DNA of 33,431 nt. Origin: Myxococcota bacterium. GTDB taxonomy: Bacteria; Myxococcota_A; Bradymonadia; Bradymonadales; GCA-2716585. Each line of letters begins with the position of its first letter. The first letter of the stretch is position 1. Location: contig CAUJGC010000515.1 in NCBI GenBank assembly GCA_963169075.1, positions 1 to 33,431 on the forward strand. The letters are read 5' to 3'. Made by a program: the position numbers and the translations under genes. Below are positions 8,732 through 18,000 of this stretch, piece after piece. The notes under the pieces were generated by a model. It did no database searches. It saw only the letters and a program-made list of their open reading frames with translations, and had not been told where the DNA came from.

Positions 8732-10066
8732 ATGACCACCTACCTCGTCACCGGCGGCACCGGCTTCCTGGGCCAGCACCTCGTCCGCCAGCTCCTCCGC
8801 GACGACCAGGCCCAGGTCGTCGTCCTCGCCCGCTCCCGCGACCGCAGCCTGGAGCGCCTCGGCGCGCGCTTCGTCAAGGGCTCCGTCCTCGAACCCGAGG
8901 ACCTCGACGCCGCCCTCCAGGGCGTGGACGGCATCTACCACCTCGCCGGGAAGGTCGAGCGCAACCTGGAGCGCTCCCACACCCTCCACACCCTCCACGT
9001 CACCGGCACCCGCCACGTCATCGAGGCCGCCGGGCGCGCGGGGGTCCGCCGCGTCGTCGTCGCCTCCACCTCCGGCACCGTCGGCGTCACCCGCGACGGC
9101 CACACCATCCCCGACGACCGCGCCGAGCACGCCACCGAGATCGTCAAGGGCTGGCCCTACTACCTCTCCAAGGTCTACGCCGAGCGCGCCGCCATCGCCG
9201 CTGCGCGGCGCGCCAAGGTCGAGCTGATCCTCATGCGCCCCACCCTCCTCCTGGGCCCCGGCGATGAGCGCCTCTCCTCCACCCGCGACGTCAAGCTCTT
9301 CATCGACGGCAAGATCCCCATCGTCCCCCCCGGCGGCATCTCCTTCGTGGACGTCCGCGACACCGCCGCCGCCTTCCGCGCCGCCATGGAGCGCGGCCGC
9401 CCCGGCGCAGCCTACCTCCTCGGCGCCGCCAACATGACCATGGAGGCCTTCTTCGAGCGCCTGGAGAACATCTCCGGCGTCCGCCGCCCCTTCGCCCGCG
9501 TCCCCCAGGGCGCCGCCCTCTTCGGCGCCCGCCTCCTCGACGCCACCCTCAACGCCCTGGGCCGCTCCAGCGACCTCGACCCCATCAGCGTCGAGATGTC
9601 CCAGCACTTCTGGTACATCGACTGGTCCGCCGCCATCCAGGACCTCGGCTTCCAGCCCCGCGATCCCGGCGAGACGCTCTACGACACCGTCCAGTGGCTC
9701 CGCGCCCACGGACAGGCCGCCGAGCGCCGCGCGAAGACCCCGCCCGCCGAGCGCTCCCCCTTCCGCCCCCAGACCCACGCCGACCCCCAGGAGGACGCCG
9801 CCTGGGCCGACGCCCCCTGGAGCCGCCCCGAAAAAGACGCCTGGGGCGAGCCGGCCCCCCGCGACGCGCGCCGACACGAGCGACACGAGCGACACGAGCG
9901 ACCCCACCACGCGCCCACCTCCTACGTCGGCCAGAGCAAGCTCTCCCACGAGGAGATCCTGGGGGACGGCCCGGGCCTGGAGGGCCTCGTCTCGGGCCTC
10001 GGCGGCACCCTCTCCAACGCCCTGGGCGGGCTCATGAAGGGGCGGCGCGGCCACCGCGACGAGTGA
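8732..10066 (+). CDS. NAD(P)-dependent epimerase/3-beta-HSD-like dehydrogenase with a charged C-terminal tail
   Basis: The 444-residue protein is an extended short-chain dehydrogenase. The Rossmann motif GGTGFLG is at residues 8-14 and the catalytic pair Tyr143/Lys147 lies in YYLSK. The catalytic domain ends near residue 330. The last 110 residues are low-complexity and charged, include RHERHERHER, and end in a Gly-Leu-rich helix followed by basic residues; this tail may bind a membrane or partner. The family reduces or oxidises sterol-like or acyl beta-keto substrates. The gene lies 25 nt after the ElbD-like gene, with GAGG nine bases before the ATG, so it probably belongs to the same lipid pathway. 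A role on an alkyl or keto intermediate is inferred. Confidence 0.85.
   Translation: MTTYLVTGGTGFLGQHLVRQLLRDDQAQVVVLARSRDRSLERLGARFVKGSVLEPEDLDAALQGVDGIYHLAGKVERNLERSHTLHTLHVTGTRHVIEAAGRAGVRRVVVASTSGTVGVTRDGHTIPDDRAEHATEIVKGWPYYLSKVYAERAAIAAARRAKVELILMRPTLLLGPGDERLSSTRDVKLFIDGKIPIVPPGGISFVDVRDTAAAFRAAMERGRPGAAYLLGAANMTMEAFFERLENISGVRRPFARVPQGAALFGARLLDATLNALGRSSDLDPISVEMSQHFWYIDWSAAIQDLGFQPRDPGETLYDTVQWLRAHGQAAERRAKTPPAERSPFRPQTHADPQEDAAWADAPWSRPEKDAWGEPAPRDARRHERHERHERPHHAPTSYVGQSKLSHEEILGDGPGLEGLVSGLGGTLSNALGGLMKGRRGHRDE
9872..9902 (+). repeat. Tandem 9-bp repeat inside the dehydrogenase gene
   Basis: Three exact copies of CGACACGAG and a four-base partial copy lie in frame and encode the repeated tripeptide Arg-His-Glu. 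Because the unit is a multiple of three, gain or loss of copies would keep the reading frame. The repeat lies in the non-catalytic tail. Confidence 0.9.
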
Positions 10067-10070
10067 GCCC

Positions 10071-11156
10071 ATGACCACCCGCAGCACCCGCTTCCTCGAC
10101 CGCATCCGCCCCGACTCCATCGTGGACATGCACGTCCACATGCTCAGCCTCGTCGAGGAAGAGGGGAACTACATCAGCAAAGAGCTGCAATCTGGTGTGG
10201 TTTATCAGTATTTGATGCGCAACCTCGGCCTCGCCAACCGCTCCAACCGCGAGCGCGAGCACCACTACGTCCACAAGCTCAAGCTCTGCGTCATGGACGA
10301 CGAGCCCCCCGATCTGGCCGTCCTCCTCGCCCTGGACTGGGTCTACGACGACCAGGGCGAGCGGGACAAGGGGCGCTCCCACCTCGTCGTCTCCAACGAC
10401 ACCGTCCTCCGCGTCTGCCGCGAGCACCCCGAGTTCCTCCCCGCCGCCTCCGTCAACCCCCAGCGCCGCGACGCCTTCGACGAGCTGGAGCGCATGGCCG
10501 AGGCGGGCGCCGTCGCCCTCAAGGTCCTCCCCAACCTCCAGGGCTTCGACCCGGCGAACCCCGCCTACCGCCCCTTCTGGCGCCGCCTCGCGGAGCTGGG
10601 CCTCCCCCTCCTCTCCCACACCGGCTACGAGCACGCCCTCCCCTCCATCAGCGACGACTACGGCGACCCCCGACGCCTCATCCCGGCGCTGGAGGAGGGC
10701 TGCACCGTCATCGCCGCCCACTGCGCCGCCGCGGGCACCTTCCACGCCGTCGAGTACTTCGACCACTTCACCGGGATGCTCCCCCGCTACCCGCGCCTCT
10801 ACGGCGACATCTCCGGCTTCGCCAGCCCGATCCGCCGCACCTACGTCGAGCCCATGCTCGGCAACTCGCTCCGCCGACGGCGCGTCCTGGTCGGCTCCGA
10901 CTTCCCCATCCCCTGCCTCCCGATGGTCTTCCTCAAGGAGCTGGGCCTCAGCAAGGCCCGGGAGCTGGCCTTCGACCCCAACCCCCTGCGCCGCAACGCG
11001 CGCCTCTTCCGCGCCCTCGGCGCGGACGACGAGGTGCTCCAGCGCGCCGCCCGCGTCCTCCTCGGCCTCGACCAGCCCCCGGCGGCGGACGCTGGCGCCG
11101 CCGAGGCCGACGCACCCGCGGCCCCCAGGCCGCGCAGCCGCCGCTTCCGCTCATGA
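10071..11156 (+). CDS. Amidohydrolase-2 family metal-dependent hydrolase/decarboxylase
   Basis: The 361-residue protein fits the amidohydrolase-related family (Amidohydro_2, relatives of ACMSD). It has an HxH pair at His21/His23 in DMHVHM, SHTGYEH and AAHCA segments supplying further metal histidines, and GSDFPIP with the conserved aspartate near the C-terminus. Such proteins hydrolyse or decarboxylate small cyclic or carboxylated compounds; the substrate cannot be read from the sequence. The C-terminal 20 residues are Ala/Pro/Arg-rich. The gene starts 4 nt after the dehydrogenase stop and its own stop overlaps the next start (ATGA at 11153-11156), so translation is probably coupled. Co-transcription with the elb-like genes suggests, but does not show, a shared pathway. 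Confidence 0.8.
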   Translation: MTTRSTRFLDRIRPDSIVDMHVHMLSLVEEEGNYISKELQSGVVYQYLMRNLGLANRSNREREHHYVHKLKLCVMDDEPPDLAVLLALDWVYDDQGERDKGRSHLVVSNDTVLRVCREHPEFLPAASVNPQRRDAFDELERMAEAGAVALKVLPNLQGFDPANPAYRPFWRRLAELGLPLLSHTGYEHALPSISDDYGDPRRLIPALEEGCTVIAAHCAAAGTFHAVEYFDHFTGMLPRYPRLYGDISGFASPIRRTYVEPMLGNSLRRRRVLVGSDFPIPCLPMVFLKELGLSKARELAFDPNPLRRNARLFRALGADDEVLQRAARVLLGLDQPPAADAGAAEADAPAAPRPRSRRFRS

Positions 11157-12805
11157 TCCTCCTCCACCCCCGCATCCTCACCTTCGACCCCCGACGCGCC
11201 ACCCCGGACGATCCCTGGGGCGCCGTCGGCGCCCTCCTCCTCCGCGACGGGCGCGTCCTCCAGGCGGGGGACCCCGCCGCGCTCCTCCCCCTGCGCCTCC
11301 CCGGCGAGCCCGTCGTCGAGCCCGAGGCGGCGGCGATCCTCCCCGGCCTCATCGACACCCACGCGCACCTCCACGGCCTCGGCCTCCGCCTGGACGCCCT
11401 GGAGCGCCCCGACGACACCTCCCCGGCGGCCTGGGCCGACGCCGTCGCGGACCACGCCCGCAGCCTCCGCCCCGGCGCCTGGATCGAGGGGCGGGCCTGG
11501 AACCAGGCCCTCTGGCCCCCAGACGCAGACCTCCACGACGGCTTTCCGACCCATCACCTCCTCTCAGCTGCTGCGCCGGGAAATCCAGTCGTCATCCACC
11601 GCGCCGATCGCCACGCGGTGTGGTGTAACGCGGCGGCCCTCCGGGCGGCGGGCCTCGACCCCGACGCCCCGGCCCCGGCGGACCCCCACGGCGGGCGCAT
11701 CCTGCGACTGAGCGACGGACGACCCAGCGGCGTCTTCATCGACGCCGCCACCGACCTCATCACCGACGCCATCCCCGAGCCCGCCGAGGACGATCTCGTC
11801 GCCCTCATCCGCCACAACGCCCGCCGCTTCCTCGCCGCAGGGATCACCTGCGTCCACTGCGCCCTCATCGAGCCCCACAACCTCCCCGCCTACGAGCGCG
11901 CCCTCTGCGGACCCGACGCGCCGGGCCTCCGGGTCCGCGGCATGGTCTACGCCCCGGCCGAGGAGCTGGCCGCCTGGGCCGACGCCCACCCCCTGCCCCG
12001 CGTCGCCACACCCCACCTCCAGATCAACACCCTCAAGGCCTTCGCAGACGGCGCCCTGGGCTCCCGCGGCGCCTGGCTCCTGGAGCCCTACACCGGCTAC
12101 CCGGACGAGCGCGGCCTCTCGGTCGCCACCCCCGAGGCGCTGCGCGGGCTGGCCGCAGCCGCCGCCCGCGGCGGCTGGCAGCTCGCCACCCACGCCATCG
12201 GGGACCGCGCCATCCGCGAGACGCTCCTCGCCTATGCCAGCGCCGCCGACCCCGAGACCCTCGACCGCCTCCGCTGGCGCGTCGAGCACCTCCAGCACAC
12301 CACCCCCGAGGACCTGGACCTGGCGGCACGCCTCCGGGTCCGCGTCGCCTTCCAGCCGATCCACTGCACCCGGGACATGCGCTGGGCGGAGCGCCTCCTC
12401 GGCCCCGCCCGCTGCGCCTGGGCCTACCCCTGGCGCGCGGCGCTGGATCGCGGCCTCCGCGTCGGCTTCGGCTCGGACTGGCCCATCGAGACGCTGGACC
12501 CCTTCGCCGGCCTCCACGCCGCCCTCACCCGCCAGGACGAGGCCGATCAGCCCCCCGGCGGCTGGAACCCCCACCAGCGCGTCACCCGCCAGGAGGCCCT
12601 GCGGGCCTACACCACCGACGCCGCCGAGCTGCACGCCGCCGACGCCGGACACCTGGGCCGCATCGGCCCCTGCGCGGACCTCGTCGCCCTCTCCGTCGAT
12701 CCCACCACCGCCGCCCCCCGCGAGCTGCTCGGCGCTCGGGTCCGCTGGACCGTCGTTGACGGCGAGACGGCCTGGGGCGCCCCTTGCGGAGCCCCGATCC
12801 CATGA
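11153..12805 (+). CDS. Amidohydrolase-3 family protein (YtcJ-like)
   Basis: The 550-residue protein has the order of motifs seen in YtcJ-type amidohydrolases. These are an N-terminal beta-sandwich segment, DTHAHLHG with His70/His72, a central LKAFADGALGSRGA segment with the bridging lysine, THAIGDRA, WRVEHLQH, and FGSDWPIE with Asp442. Family members hydrolyse amide or similar bonds with one or two metal ions, and most are uncharacterised. The length is normal for the family. The start overlaps the previous stop by 4 nt and the stop overlaps the following lipoprotein start by 4 nt, making a coupled trio at the end of the operon. No signal peptide is visible, so it is probably cytoplasmic. Confidence 0.85.
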   Translation: MILLHPRILTFDPRRATPDDPWGAVGALLLRDGRVLQAGDPAALLPLRLPGEPVVEPEAAAILPGLIDTHAHLHGLGLRLDALERPDDTSPAAWADAVADHARSLRPGAWIEGRAWNQALWPPDADLHDGFPTHHLLSAAAPGNPVVIHRADRHAVWCNAAALRAAGLDPDAPAPADPHGGRILRLSDGRPSGVFIDAATDLITDAIPEPAEDDLVALIRHNARRFLAAGITCVHCALIEPHNLPAYERALCGPDAPGLRVRGMVYAPAEELAAWADAHPLPRVATPHLQINTLKAFADGALGSRGAWLLEPYTGYPDERGLSVATPEALRGLAAAAARGGWQLATHAIGDRAIRETLLAYASAADPETLDRLRWRVEHLQHTTPEDLDLAARLRVRVAFQPIHCTRDMRWAERLLGPARCAWAYPWRAALDRGLRVGFGSDWPIETLDPFAGLHAALTRQDEADQPPGGWNPHQRVTRQEALRAYTTDAAELHAADAGHLGRIGPCADLVALSVDPTTAAPRELLGARVRWTVVDGETAWGAPCGAPIP

Positions 12806-13212
12806 GCCGCCTCCCACGCCCCCTCCCCCTCCCCCTCCTCGCCGCTTCGCTCCTCCTCGCCTTGACCGCTTGCGGCGAAGACGCCGCCCCGGCGGAGGAG
12901 GCCCCCGAGGCGACCTGCGCCTGCCCCGAGGACGTGTGCGCGCCCGGCGAGTGCGTCCTGGTGGTCCAGATCGATCCGGGCTGCGAGGCCGTCTGGGGCG
13001 AGGCCAGCGTCTACCTCCACGACATCAGCAGCAGCGCCGAGCCGGTGGGGACGGTCACCGTGGCGGCGCCCTTCCGCACCTGCGACCCCCTCCCCTCCGG
13101 CGAGCCCTTCACCTTCATCGTCGAGAGCCAGGACGGGCGGCGCGTCTCCCCCAGCGGCCCCTTCACCTGCGCCGGGGACCAGCCCTTCGTCTTCTCCGCC
13201 TCCTGCCAGTGA
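12802..13212 (+). CDS. Small cysteine-rich lipoprotein of unknown function
   Basis: The ATG at 12802 overlaps the TGA of the preceding gene (ATGA), which decides the start over an in-frame TTG at 12784. The 136-residue product has a lipoprotein signal: Arg3 and Arg6, a hydrophobic core and the lipobox LTAC with Cys24. The mature part has an Ala/Glu-rich linker and eight further cysteines, several in the segment CACPEDVCAPGEC, which suggests a disulfide-bonded periplasmic or surface domain. No family is recognised. It is the last gene of the long plus-strand operon and is followed by two stem-loops. Confidence 0.8.
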   Translation: MSRLPRPLPLPLLAASLLLALTACGEDAAPAEEAPEATCACPEDVCAPGECVLVVQIDPGCEAVWGEASVYLHDISSSAEPVGTVTVAAPFRTCDPLPSGEPFTFIVESQDGRRVSPSGPFTCAGDQPFVFSASCQ

Positions 13213-13249
13213 GCCTCCGATAACATCGAGGGCTCAGGGGCGTCGCCCC
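13211..13249 (+). terminator. Two stem-loops after the elb-like operon
   Basis: Directly after the TGA, an 11-bp imperfect hairpin (13211-13235, loop AAC) is followed by a GGGGC/GCCCC hairpin (13237-13249, loop GTC). There is no T-run, as is usual in this GC-rich sequence. Their position between the operon end and the dksA promoter supports a termination or 3'-protection role. Confidence 0.45.
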
Positions 13250-13255
13250 CAGCCC

Positions 13256-13284
13256 TTGCGCGACCGCGTCACAGGCCTTATCTT
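13256..13284 (+). promoter_or_regulatory. Candidate dksA promoter
   Basis: TTGCGC at 13256-13261 and TATCTT at 13279-13284 are spaced by 17 nt. Transcription would start near 13291, giving a leader of about 95 nt to the GTG at 13386. The ATG at 13299 would then be almost leaderless. Confidence 0.45.
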
Positions 13285-13372
13285 GGAGGCCACCACAGAT
13301 GACGCACCGCCGTCCGTTTGCAGGACAGGCCAACGGAGCCCCTCGCTCTGCGCGTCGTCGCACCGCCGACAC

Positions 13373-13378
13373 GGAGGG
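13373..13378 (+). promoter_or_regulatory. Strong ribosome-binding site that fixes the dksA start
   Basis: GGAGGG ends seven bases before GTG 13386. This is the best Shine-Dalgarno match near the gene and outweighs the upstream in-frame ATG at 13299. Confidence 0.75.
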
Positions 13379-13385
13379 AATCGCT

Positions 13386-13898
13386 GTGGAACCGCAACTC
13401 CTGGATTACTTTCGACAAGTCCTGCTCGACGAGCGCAGCCGCATCCTCAACCACGACCCCACCGATCTCAAGGCCGCCATGAAGATCCCCGGGGACGAGA
13501 TGCGCGACGAGACCGATCTGGCCGCCGCCGTCTACAACCAGAGCATGACGCTGCGCCTCCGCGACCGCGAGCGACGCCTCCTCAAGAAGATCGCCTACGC
13601 CCTCGATCTCATCGAGGAGGGCGAGTTCGGCTACTGCGAGCGCTGCGGAGACGCCATCAACGTCGAGCGCCTCAAGGCCCGCCCCGTCACCACCCTCTGC
13701 ATCGAGTGCAAGCAGGCCGAGGAGCGCGACGAGCTGCCCTGGCTCAAGCAGCAGCGCCGCGCCGCAGACACCGCCCTGGACCTGAACGCGCCGCGCGCCC
13801 ACGACGAGTACCAGGACCCCTACAACGTCGTCCGCGGCGAAGACCGCCTCCTGGGCGAGCTGCCCGAGCAGCAGCTCACCTTCGCCCGCGAGGAGTAG
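13386..13898 (+). CDS. dksA: DksA/TraR family RNA-polymerase secondary-channel regulator
   Basis: The 170-residue protein has the DksA plan. A helical pair carries the tip motif DETDLA (41-46), matching DxxDxA, the acidic tip that reaches the polymerase active site. It is followed by a four-cysteine zinc finger (Cys84, Cys87, Cys105, Cys108; spacing C-x2-C-x17-C-x2-C). With ppGpp, such proteins adjust rRNA, amino-acid and stress promoters. A C-terminal extension of about 50 residues after the finger is longer than in E. coli DksA and contains no known motif that I recognise. The last 23 bases overlap, on the opposite strand, the end of the glycosyltransferase gene. Confidence 0.85.
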   Translation: MEPQLLDYFRQVLLDERSRILNHDPTDLKAAMKIPGDEMRDETDLAAAVYNQSMTLRLRDRERRLLKKIAYALDLIEEGEFGYCERCGDAINVERLKARPVTTLCIECKQAEERDELPWLKQQRRAADTALDLNAPRAHDEYQDPYNVVRGEDRLLGELPEQQLTFAREE

Positions 13899-15060
13899 CC
13901 GCCAGGTAGGCGGCCTCGATCTGCGCGAAGCCCAGCGCCTCATCCCAGCGCGCCTCCACGACAGCGCGCGCCGCCCGGCTGCGCGCCGCCGCCGCTGCCG
14001 GAGCCTCCAGCGCCGCCGCCGCCGCCGCCTCCAGCGCCGCCACATCCCCCACCGGCACCAGCACCCCAAGGCGCCCCCCCTCCAGCAGCGCCTCCAGCGG
14101 CGGGATGCGGCTGGCGATCACCGGCGTCTCCATCGCCAGCGCCTCCAGCGCCGCCACCCCGAAGCTCTCCCACCGCGTCGGCGCCCAGAGCATCACCGCC
14201 GCCGCCAGCGCCGCGCGGACCTCCTCCCGGCGCCCCGCCTCGCCGCACCACACCAGACGCCCCTCCAGTCCCAGGCGGCGCGTCAACGCCTCCAGGCGGC
14301 CGCGCTCCGGCCCCTCCCCAAGCACCGCGAAGCGCAGCCCGGGGCGACGCGCGACGAGCCGCGCCGCAGCCTCCACGAAGACCTCCCACCCCTTCTCCGG
14401 CACCAGCCGCCCCACCCCGAGCACCACCGCCGCCTCAGCGCCCAGCCCATGTCGGGCGCGCCACGCCGCGATCTCCGCAGCCTCCACCGACGCCCGACGC
14501 CAGAAGGCCGCCTCCACCCCCGGCCCCACCACCTGCACCCGCGCCGCAGGCGCGATCCCGAGCCGCACCACCTTCTCGGCCTCTGCAGCCGACACCGCGA
14601 AGATCCCGTCGCTCCACCCCCCGGCGGCGCGCTCCAGCGCCAGGTGGACCCGCTCCGCCCACGCCGGGAAGAGCCCCGCCTTCTCGATCGCAAGCCCATG
14701 ATTTGTATGGAAAATACGCCCCACCCCACACGCCCTCGCCGCCCAGCGCCCGATGAACCCCGCCTTCGAGTTGTGCGTATGCACCACGTCGAAGCCCCCA
14801 CGCCGGATCAGCCCCGCCGTCGCCCCAAGCGCCGCCACGTCCCCGCCCAGCGACCACCCCCGCGGGTAGTCCACCTCCTCCACCGCAAAGCCCTGACCGC
14901 GCAGCGCCTCCACATAGCGCGGCGCGTCCGCGAAGGCACGCCCCGAGCACCCAAGCACCACCGCGTGCCCTCGACCCTCCAGCCAGCGCCCCAGCGGCGC
15001 TACGAAGCGCAGCGCCGTCGCAGACTGCGTCGCCAGGTGCAGGACCCGGAGCCCCCTCAC
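13876..15060 (-). CDS. GT4-family glycosyltransferase (GT-B fold)
   Basis: The 394-residue protein begins at GTG 15060, which overlaps the kinase stop (GTGA at 15057-15060). The N-terminal domain has the start LRVLHLATQS, a DVVHTHNSKAG segment and HTNHGL, typical of GT4 acceptor domains. The C-terminal domain has GRLVPEKGWEVFVEA, GEGPERGRLEAL and the ESFGVAALE motif (E-x7-E) that binds the nucleotide-sugar donor. It probably transfers a sugar to a lipid-linked or surface glycan; donor and acceptor are unknown. No signal peptide or membrane helix is seen. It is the last gene of the five-gene minus-strand cluster and runs 23 nt into the convergent dksA gene. Confidence 0.88.
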   Translation of the reverse strand: MRGLRVLHLATQSATALRFVAPLGRWLEGRGHAVVLGCSGRAFADAPRYVEALRGQGFAVEEVDYPRGWSLGGDVAALGATAGLIRRGGFDVVHTHNSKAGFIGRWAARACGVGRIFHTNHGLAIEKAGLFPAWAERVHLALERAAGGWSDGIFAVSAAEAEKVVRLGIAPAARVQVVGPGVEAAFWRRASVEAAEIAAWRARHGLGAEAAVVLGVGRLVPEKGWEVFVEAAARLVARRPGLRFAVLGEGPERGRLEALTRRLGLEGRLVWCGEAGRREEVRAALAAAVMLWAPTRWESFGVAALEALAMETPVIASRIPPLEALLEGGRLGVLVPVGDVAALEAAAAAALEAPAAAAARSRAARAVVEARWDEALGFAQIEAAYLAATPRGRR

Positions 15061-18000
15061 CCCCGCTCCCCCAGGAGCCGCATCGCCCGCGAGCGCATCG
15101 CCCCCGCAAGCTCCCCCTGCGCCTCGGCAGCCAGCCGCCGCAGCGCCGCCTGGCAGTCCTCGTCCGTCACCGGGTGCCCCTCCGCGACGCTCTCCGCCTC
15201 CAGGAGCGCCGACATCGCCTCCGAAGGCGCCCCCCGCAGGTGCAGCGTCAGCGCCAGCCCGATCCGCGCCATCAAGCGATAGGTGCGCGGCGTCTCCTCG
15301 CCCAGGAGCCCTCGCGCGTCCCGGAAGCACCCCCACGCCGCCTCCACCTGCTGCGCCTCCAACCGCGTCCACCCCATGTTCATCAAGGCCAACGCTTGAC
15401 CATGCACATAGCCAACCTGACTCATCACCTCGAAGAACTGATGATAATACCCGTCCGCTTCGGCCAGGCGCCCCGCCTTGCGGGCAGCCTCCCCGCGCCC
15501 GTTGGCGCACATCCCCGCCGTGGCCGCGTCACCGATCGTCGTGAAGAGCTGCTGCGCCTCCCAGAAGACCGCCTCCGCCTCCGCGTAGCGCTCCTCCTTC
15601 AGCGCCGCAGCGCCCTGCTCCCACGCCAGATAGCTGCGCCCCGCCCGATCATCCAGCGCCTCCAGGATGCCCTGCGCGCGCTTCAGGAGGCGCTGCGCCT
15701 CCGCGGCGTCGCCCAGCGTCCGCACGCTCCGCGCCAGCGCCATCAGCGCGTGCGCCTCGCCTTGGGGATCGCTCACCTCCCGATAGATCTGGAGGATGCG
15801 ACGCTGGAGCGCCGCTGCGCTCTGAAGATCGCCCTGGAGCTGTCGGAGCTGCGCCGTCGAGTTGACGAGGTCTGCCTCATCCAGGAGCACCAGCCGGGAG
15901 CGAACCCCCTTGATAGACTTTATCTTCTTCAAATCTTGATATGATTTATCAAGATTTTTAGCTGACAGCTCAAGATCGCCGCGCCGACACTGGATCTGCG
16001 CCATCAGATGGCGCGCCGCGTAGGTGACATGATCGACGACGTCTTCGCGCTGGCTGAGCCCCTCCGCGAGCTGGAGGACCTCGTCGAGGCGCTGCTCCAC
16101 CGAGAGCGCGCAGACCTTCCAGAAGCGCCCCAGCCGCTGCGTGCGCATCGCCCCCGATGGGCTGCTCGCCTGCGCGCTGCAAGCGAGCACGTAGTCTGCC
16201 CACCGCGCGAGGCTCGACGACTCCTTCTTGCGGTAGAGCATGCTCATCAGCACCTCCACCGCGATCAAGAAGCGCTCATCATCAGGCGGCGCCTCCAGCT
16301 CGCGGAGCACGCTCAACGCCGCGTTGACGCTCTGCTCGACCGTATCCCAGGAGGCCTGGATCAGCGCCTGGACCGCCCCCTCGATGCGGACGTCTGCTGC
16401 GGCCAGCCGCGCCGCTCCGGCCCGCCCGCCGCTGCTCGCCCCGGCCTGCAAGAGGCTCTGCGCCGTCGCGTTGGCGAAGGCGACCCGCGCCTCCCGCGAG
16501 GAGGGCCGCGCCGCCAGGACGCCCTGACGTATCAACCCCTCCACGTCCAGGCTGCTCCCCTGAAGCGCCCGCGCGGCCTGCTCGGGCGGGAAGAGCGGCC
16601 CCATGAACGCCAGCACCTCCAGCGCCCAGCGCGCCTTCTCGGGCTCGGGCTGGCGCTCGATCAGCGCCGCCAGCTGGAGCTGCAACACCTGCTCGGGGCT
16701 CTGGGTGGGGAGCGTCGTCACCTGGAGCGCCGGACACCACCCTGCAGGCGTGTCCACCAGCAGCTCACGCTCCACCCACCCCAGCAGCACCTCCCGCGCC
16801 ACCAGCGGGTTGCCCGCCGCCTGGCGGGTCAGGTGCTCGTAGCCCTCCTCCGCGAGCCCCGGCACCAGCGCCGCCGCCAGCTCGCGCACCTCCCCATCCT
16901 CCAGCCTCCCCAGCGTCACCTCGTCCCAGAGCGACGCGCCGCCCAGCGGCGGCGCCGAAGACGCGTCCGTCCAGAGGAAGAGCACAGGCGCCTGCACCTC
17001 CTGCGCGGTCGCCTCCACCCAGCGGGCGACCGCCGCCGCGTCTCGCCCCGCGCCGTCCAGCCACACCTGGCGCGGGCGCGGCGCCGGGTGCGCCGTGCGC
17101 TGCTGCAGCAGCTCACGCCAGCGCACCGCGCCGTCCAGGCCAGGCGCCTCGACCTCGGCCGACACAAGAAAGTCCGCCAGCCCCTGCGCCTCCTCCCCGC
17201 GCCAGTCCAACACCTGCCCGATGCGCTCCATCAGCGGGCGGCGCTCCAGCTGCGGGAGGCGCAGCGCCCGGTGGAGCGCCGCCCGGAGCGCCGCCCCCAG
17301 CGCGCCGTGATCCACCAGGCTGATCTCCAGCGTGCGCATCACCCCATGCTGGTGGAGCAGCTCCGCGAGCCACCCCCCCAGCGTCGTCATCCCGCTCCCC
17401 GCCGCGCCGCGCACCGCCACCACCGCAGGCGCGCGCGTCCGCACGACCCGCTGCACGACCCGCTGCAGCGCCTGCTGCGCCGCGGCGCGCCCCACCAGCG
17501 GCGCCGGACGCAGGCGCAGGAGCGACATCGGCGCCCCCTCCAGGCGACGCCCCGCGGCGAGCGGCGCCTCACCCGGGTCCGCGCCGCGAGGGCGACGCTC
17601 CACCGCCGACGCCATCAACGAGTCCACCGTCTCCGCCACCGCCAGCGCGGGCGCCAGGAGCACGCCCGGCCGCGTCGGCGGCGCCTCCTCCGCCCTCGCC
17701 TCCGCGGCCGCGCCCCACCACGGCTCCCCCTCCAGGCCACGCAGCAGCCGGTTCACCTCCGCCTGGACCTCCACGGCGAACTCGGGGCGCTCGCCGTAGG
17801 GCTTCGCCAGGAGGCGCCCGATCAAGGGCTCCAGTCCCTCGGGCAGCACCTCCGGCATCCCAGGCCCCGGCGTGAGCGGCGGCGGCGGGTGGGCGCAGTG
17901 CTTCACCAGGAGCCCCAACCCCTTGCCTTGAAAGGGTTTCTGGCCGCTGACCAGCTCAAAGAGCGAGATCCCCAGCGCGTAGAGATCCGACGCAGGCCCC

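Noticed and set aside
13299-13385. ATG start for dksA at 13299
   Set aside because: No ribosome site precedes it, the added 29 residues are not DksA-like, and GTG 13386 has a near-ideal GGAGGG.
15061-15510. N-terminal extension of the glycosyltransferase into the kinase gene
   Set aside because: The extension is not glycosyltransferase-like, and the GTG at 15060 overlaps the kinase stop in the usual GTGA form.
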